From Liquidambar formosana (taxonomy: Eukaryota; Streptophyta; Magnoliopsida; Saxifragales; Altingiaceae): a stretch of DNA of 64,000 bases. Below, piece by piece: positions 60,219-64,000 of the stretch. Numbering within the stretch: position 1 is the stretch's first letter; every line of letters starts with the position of its first letter. A program made the translations under genes and the position numbers. The DNA lies in the NCBI GenBank assembly GCA_039720395.1, contig CM077832.1:30687316-30751315 (forward strand), written 5' to 3'. The notes beneath the pieces were generated by a model that was not told the origin of the DNA, did not search any database, and saw nothing but the letters and a program-made list of their open reading frames with translations.

Positions 60219-60520
60219 CTCCCTCCATTCCTATTTTATAGGTCCCCTTTCCTTTTTGGGATGTTCCAAAATAATAGTCTCATTCAAAAAGTCAATTATT
60301 ATTTTTATTTAATTTCCAAAAATACCCTTCCACATGGTAATTTTATCTTTTTCAATATTTGTACACTTGAGGGCAATATTGGAATATTGAAACACTTATG
60401 CTGGTGTAAAAGCATTTAATAGGCTTTTTTTGATGAAGAAAAAAACCAAAAAGCATTTAATAGGCTTTCCCATAGAAGTTTGATTTTTCAAAAGTGATAG
60501 TCAATTAGGAACTGAGGGAG
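60219..60520. mobile_element. Stowaway-type (Tc1/mariner) MITE
   Basis: Ends CTCCCTCCATTCCTATTTTA and, on the opposite strand, CTCCCTCAGTTCCTAATTGA, flanked by TA on both sides (60217-60218 and 60521-60522). These are the standard features of Stowaway MITEs. It is 302 bp. An internal AAAGCATTTAATAGGCTTT block is present twice, 36 bp apart, by local duplication. It lies in the presumed first intron or upstream region of BolA2. Confidence 0.88.
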
Positions 60521-60522
60521 TA

Positions 60523-61030
60523 AAAATAAAAAAGGATACAATAGAAGACAAGCAGTCCTATAAAGAATGCAAAAAAGAAAATAAAAAAGAAATAAAAAGA
60601 AAATCCACAACACTAAACCTTACAGCCTGCCAATCTGACCTGATAACAAACAAAAGACTCGCAATTGACATCGCCAACATTGGAGAAATTAAAATACGTG
60701 CTCTATTTTCATGGATATTATTTCTAATCAAATTAAGAAGATGATAATATGGTGCCTGGGAATATAAATTCTGGGGAATACTTCTCTAGCAACATTTTAG
60801 AGACATTTTTTTTCTCCTCCCAAAATGAAGCTGTAGTTGCCTCTCTCAAAATGACTTCAATATTAGAGTCCAATAAAATTGTGCAGTACAAGAGGCTTCA
60901 CGATGTGTATAGACAACTCACAGACCAAATCCTGTGGCATTTAGAAGGTCACCTTCCCAAAATTTCAAATGCACCCTAACTAATTAGAGTATTTGGATTC
61001 CAACATAAGAAAATTGTGATGAAGCCCTAA
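60523..61030. other. Unassigned spacer
   Basis: On the minus strand the sequence from about 60979 reads GGGTGCATTTGAAATTTTGG, which looks like the terminus style of hAT-type MITEs. I could not find a matching opposite end or a TSD. No coding exon was recognised. Confidence 0.4.
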
Positions 61031-61764
61031 ACTTGCTAAAATATTACGATTAATCCCCTCCTCTAACCAATATCCATAAATTGACAATACTGATTAATAA
61101 AACTTACCATCAAATGAATGCTCAATTACTTCTTACATTCCTTGAGAGCTAATTAATTATCCATTACAATTTTGTAAACAATTTATCAAAATGATTGGCT
61201 AATGTCAAGTAATCATAGGTCAAGGAGTTATTATACTATCTTCAATAAGAAAGGGTAGATTCTATCTTGAGAATAAGTGTTCCCACAGCCTAAACACTAA
61301 CTACCTAAGATACCAAGATGTTGATCTCAAAGACCTCACTCATTGATACGTTAAAGTAGCAAATGCAAAGAATTCGAGCCCACTAGTCAGCATTAAGAGA
61401 CTATTGCATTTTGCAATTATGAAATACATCAAAATTGTCAGCGATTTTCATTGATGTATTTCTCATGATCCTTCAATGCATCCAAATGCACTAGCATACT
61501 AATTTGAAGTCAACTACTCTAATGATTGAGATAAATCACCCTATCATGTAGAAATCAATATACTATAATCTTTCAAATAATATGTTATCACCGATAGTGA
61601 ATTAGTTGAAGTGATAAGGAGTTAAGGACTATGATCTAATCTCTTGTATGTAAATCTCATGTACATGCCTAAATCATATTCAATGTAACTAACTAACATT
61701 CGTCTCATGAATGAAAAATATGTTCATACTATGGAATGTGTAAAACAAAATAAATTTCCTAACA
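61031..61764 (-). mobile_element. Copia 3' LTR, end uncertain
   Basis: On the minus strand an LTR starts TGTTAGGAAATTTATTTTG at 61764, directly after a polypurine tract. It matches the layout of a copia 3' LTR downstream of the polymerase remnant at 62534-63560. Only the start is well supported. The far end (set at about 61031) is approximate, because no second LTR copy or TSD could be matched. Confidence 0.5.
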
Positions 61765-61774
61765 CTCCCACTTG
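61765..61774 (-). other. Copia polypurine tract
   Basis: CAAGTGGGAG on the minus strand immediately precedes the LTR start TGTTAGG. This is the usual plant copia polypurine tract, the primer for plus-strand DNA synthesis. Confidence 0.7.
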
Positions 61775-62009
61775 TACTCAAAGCCAATTTGCGTCACATC
61801 TAATATCCATCATATCGCATAGGTTTGGGATGCAACTTGGTTAAAACTATTGATTTAAATTATCCATATGCGAATCTCATCTAACTAAATTGTCTAATGT
61901 ATTTTTCTCTTCTAGTGTTTCACTGTTTCCTTAGTTCCTTGACTAAATTGTCTAACATGTCTTCACTTGGTTAGTAGCTACTACCTAGAGATAATTGCTT
62001 GACTATGGA

Positions 62010-62533
62010 CAACTTGATTGGTAGAGGTTAGTATATTGCCAATAGATGCATATTGTGTAAAGAAGCGGCATAAACGGTTAATCATCTTTTCATCCATTAC
62101 CATGTGGCTTGGAGTTTGTGGTCCCTTTCTTCTTCTCTTTTTGGGATTCATTGGGTCTCACCATCTTCTACATATGATCTTCTTTTGAGTAGGAAGAGTA
62201 AGTCGGTGCGCAAGGATACTAAGACCCTTTGGAATATGGCCCCTCATGCTCTCTTTTGGTGCCTTTGGAAGGAAAGGAACCTTACAATTTTTGAAGGGAA
62301 GGAAACAGCCACTATTGATCTTAAGTCTGTTTTCGTTAAGAACCTTTTTTGGGGTGGCCTTCTAATTTTGCTAATGTTTCTAATCCCTCCTTTTTTACTT
62401 TTATAGATTCCCTCAAATTATAGAATAGGGTTATTTTGGCATTCGCTTGTATATATCTTATATACTTGGGTTTTTCCCTTTTTCTAATACAATCTTACTT
62501 CATAAAAAATAAAAAATAAAAATAAAAAAAGGA
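62010..62533 (+). pseudogene. 5'-truncated LINE (C-terminal zf-RVT region) with poly-A tail
   Basis: The plus strand reads ANRCILCKEAA, TVNHLFIHYHVAWSLWSLSS, LFGIHWVSPSSTYDLL, TLWNMAPHALFWCLWKERNL and TIFEGKETATIDLKSVFVKN. This is the CxxC...HxxxH zinc region and tail that close plant LINE ORF2 proteins. In-frame stops occur near 62029 and 62073. The 3' end is typical: TCTAATACAATCTTACTTCA, then an A-rich tail (62502-62530). The tail abuts copia sequence, so the LINE inserted into the copia element just after its RNase H region. Confidence 0.8.
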
Positions 62534-63560
62534 TTAGAGGAGGCTGTGCAAGAGATATCTTTCCTAGTACCACCAAGTATTTCAAAAGCCATATTGCTCC
62601 TGCAGCCACTTCACAAGCCGTAACACGTTCAGCTCTTGTGGATCAGTTAGCAATGTACTATAGCTTAACACACCTCATATACATTTTAAAACATATCTAG
62701 AAGCAAAAACTTCTAGGATACCTATCTGGTAAATGTCAAAATTCATGTAGCCAATAGGTACTTGATCCTTACCATGATAGACAAGCATGTGATCTTTAAT
62801 GTTTCTAACATACTTACAAATGTGCTTTACTATGATCCAATGTTTTGGCCTTGGATTGGATTGATATCTAGAGACCATGCCTACTGAAGAAATGATATTC
62901 AATTTTATGCAAAACATAGTATACATGAGCTTTCCTAATAGCTGAAGGATAAAAAACTGCCTTCATCTGCTCCTCTTCCTTTGATGTGGTTAGAACAATG
63001 ATCCTCACAGAAAGAAATTCATTGCCTAAAGGTAGGGAAACCCTCTTAAAATTATGCATCACAAACATGACATGTTGCTTCTCCCAAGTCCTTTATATCA
63101 AAATGATTAGACAGCTGAATTATCTGTTAATAACATTTGCATCATTCACAATGAGCAATATGTCATCAACTTTAAGGATAAGAAGTAACACCACGTTTCC
63201 TTTAGCTTTTATGTACACATCCAGTTCATTCAAAACTTGATCAAAATCAAACAATTTGACTACCTTGATATAATCAGATGTTCCATCTATAGGATGCTCG
63301 CTTAAGTCCACAAATGGACCTATGCAACTTGCATACTAAGTGCTCTTGACTTTTAACTATAAAATCCGTCCTACCGATAAACAATATCTCAAACTTCATA
63401 GCATCAAGCCAATGTCTCGAATCTCTATCTGAGATTGCAACCATGTAGTTACTAAAATTGGAGACAAATTCTTTTGGGATCAACTAATAGAATTCTCCCA
63501 AGAACACATACTTTCTAACAACTCTCCCACTATGATGTGGCTCTGGTGTATTGACAAATT
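62534..63560 (-). pseudogene. Ty1/copia polymerase (RT and RNase H) pseudogene
   Basis: On the minus strand from 63560 the frames give HHSGRVVRKYVFLGEFY (linker before RT), DSRHWLDAMKFEI, RSICGLKRASYRWNI, VVLLLILKVDDILLIVND (the YVDD box with Lys-Val for Tyr-Val), then SVGMVSRYQSNPRPKHWIIV, YVRNIKDHMLVY and VPIGYMNFDIYQIG (RNase H). The last part is CEVAAGAIWLLKYLVVLGKI. The order is the Ty1/copia RT to RNase H order. Many frameshifts and a YVDD change show it is dead. The LINE at 62010-62533 interrupts it downstream, followed by the polypurine tract and LTR. Confidence 0.85.
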
Positions 63561-64000
63561 CAGGTTCTGTTTTCGGTTTGGTAATATCTTATATGTCTTC
63601 CTCTATCCTAGGTGTTGATAGGTAGGTTCTAATGGGAAAACGAGAGGTGAACAATTTGTATAGGTTAGCATGAGTTGGTGAGATAATAAGGAGTTGTAGA
63701 GGGAGAACAAGGCAACCACGTGCAAGCGGCGCGGCCCCGCGGGGGGGGGAATTACCACTCATTGGCTGCCTCACAAGTCCTCCAAGAGAGGTGTAAAAAC
63801 GAGAGGCTTGTAAGAGACAACGGCAATAGAGCGCAGGGTATTTTTGTCCGCATAAAAGATAGGGACCTTCGGCATTAAAATCTTTTGGCTTGGACCTAAG
63901 AAGCCAAAAGTCTAATATGAGGGACCTATGGCCAAAGCTCTCAAAAAATTATATATCTAAATTTTATTCAGTACATATATTTTCTACAAGCTACAACCAT
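63561..64000. other. Unassigned right edge with a GC-rich patch
   Basis: The first few tens of bases continue the copia linker. A short GC-rich patch (about 63727-63750: GCGGCGCGGCCCCGC then a 9-base G run) stands out from the AT-rich surroundings. No gene or terminus was recognised. Confidence 0.45.

Noticed and set aside
60749..60979. 76-codon plus-strand frame considered as BolA2 first exon region
   Set aside because: It is on the wrong strand, and the minus strand here resembles a MITE terminus instead.

Overview
This window is plant nuclear DNA, almost certainly from a eudicot with a repeat-rich genome. It is AT-rich, has spliceosomal introns, and carries two recognisable plant genes. 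About three quarters of it is transposable-element debris or tandem repeat. I do not name a species. REGION 1 (1-8340): a Ty3-type solo LTR cut into the C-terminal end of a degenerate LINE. The LINE is also split by a Ty1/copia solo LTR with a perfect 5-bp target-site duplication (TSD). A second, unrelated Ty3-type solo LTR follows at 6568-8335, also with a perfect TSD. REGION 2 (8341-20640): tandem duplications, a (GA)n tract, two solo LTRs of one family (10822-13249 and 17395-20010), and an array of a roughly 265-bp tandem repeat. REGION 3 (20643-32691): a 12-kb nested PIF/Harbinger DNA transposon inserted in that array at TAA. It holds decayed copies of both of its genes and has been hit by three solo LTRs and a hAT element. 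REGION 4 (32692-39700): the tandem-repeat array resumes, followed by a copia 5' LTR with a primer binding site. That LTR is interrupted by a Ty3-type solo LTR, which is in turn interrupted by a hAT element. REGION 5 (39700-54700): a 1,078-bp tandem duplication with a duplicated TATA box, further hAT and Mutator-like non-autonomous elements, a small two-helix membrane-protein gene (47298-47609), a Helitron 3' terminus, and a Helitron helicase pseudogene. REGION 6 (54700-61000): the gene-bearing part. It holds a complete seven-exon FBN5 (plastid fibrillin 5) gene and the last two exons of a BolA2-type gene, both on the minus strand and adjacent. REGION 7 (61000-64000): the 3' half of a decayed copia element on the minus strand, with a 5'-truncated LINE in it. 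The two recognised genes act in plastoquinone synthesis (FBN5, chloroplast) and iron-sulfur/glutaredoxin biology (BolA2, cytosol and nucleus). They are not an operon, but I recall them as neighbours in Arabidopsis, so this looks like a conserved gene pair. I found no CRISPR array, no rRNA or tRNA gene, and no undescribed multi-gene system. The most informative feature is the layered, datable record of insertions: nine solo LTRs, most with readable TSDs, and two insertions whose empty sites can be read from sister repeat copies.
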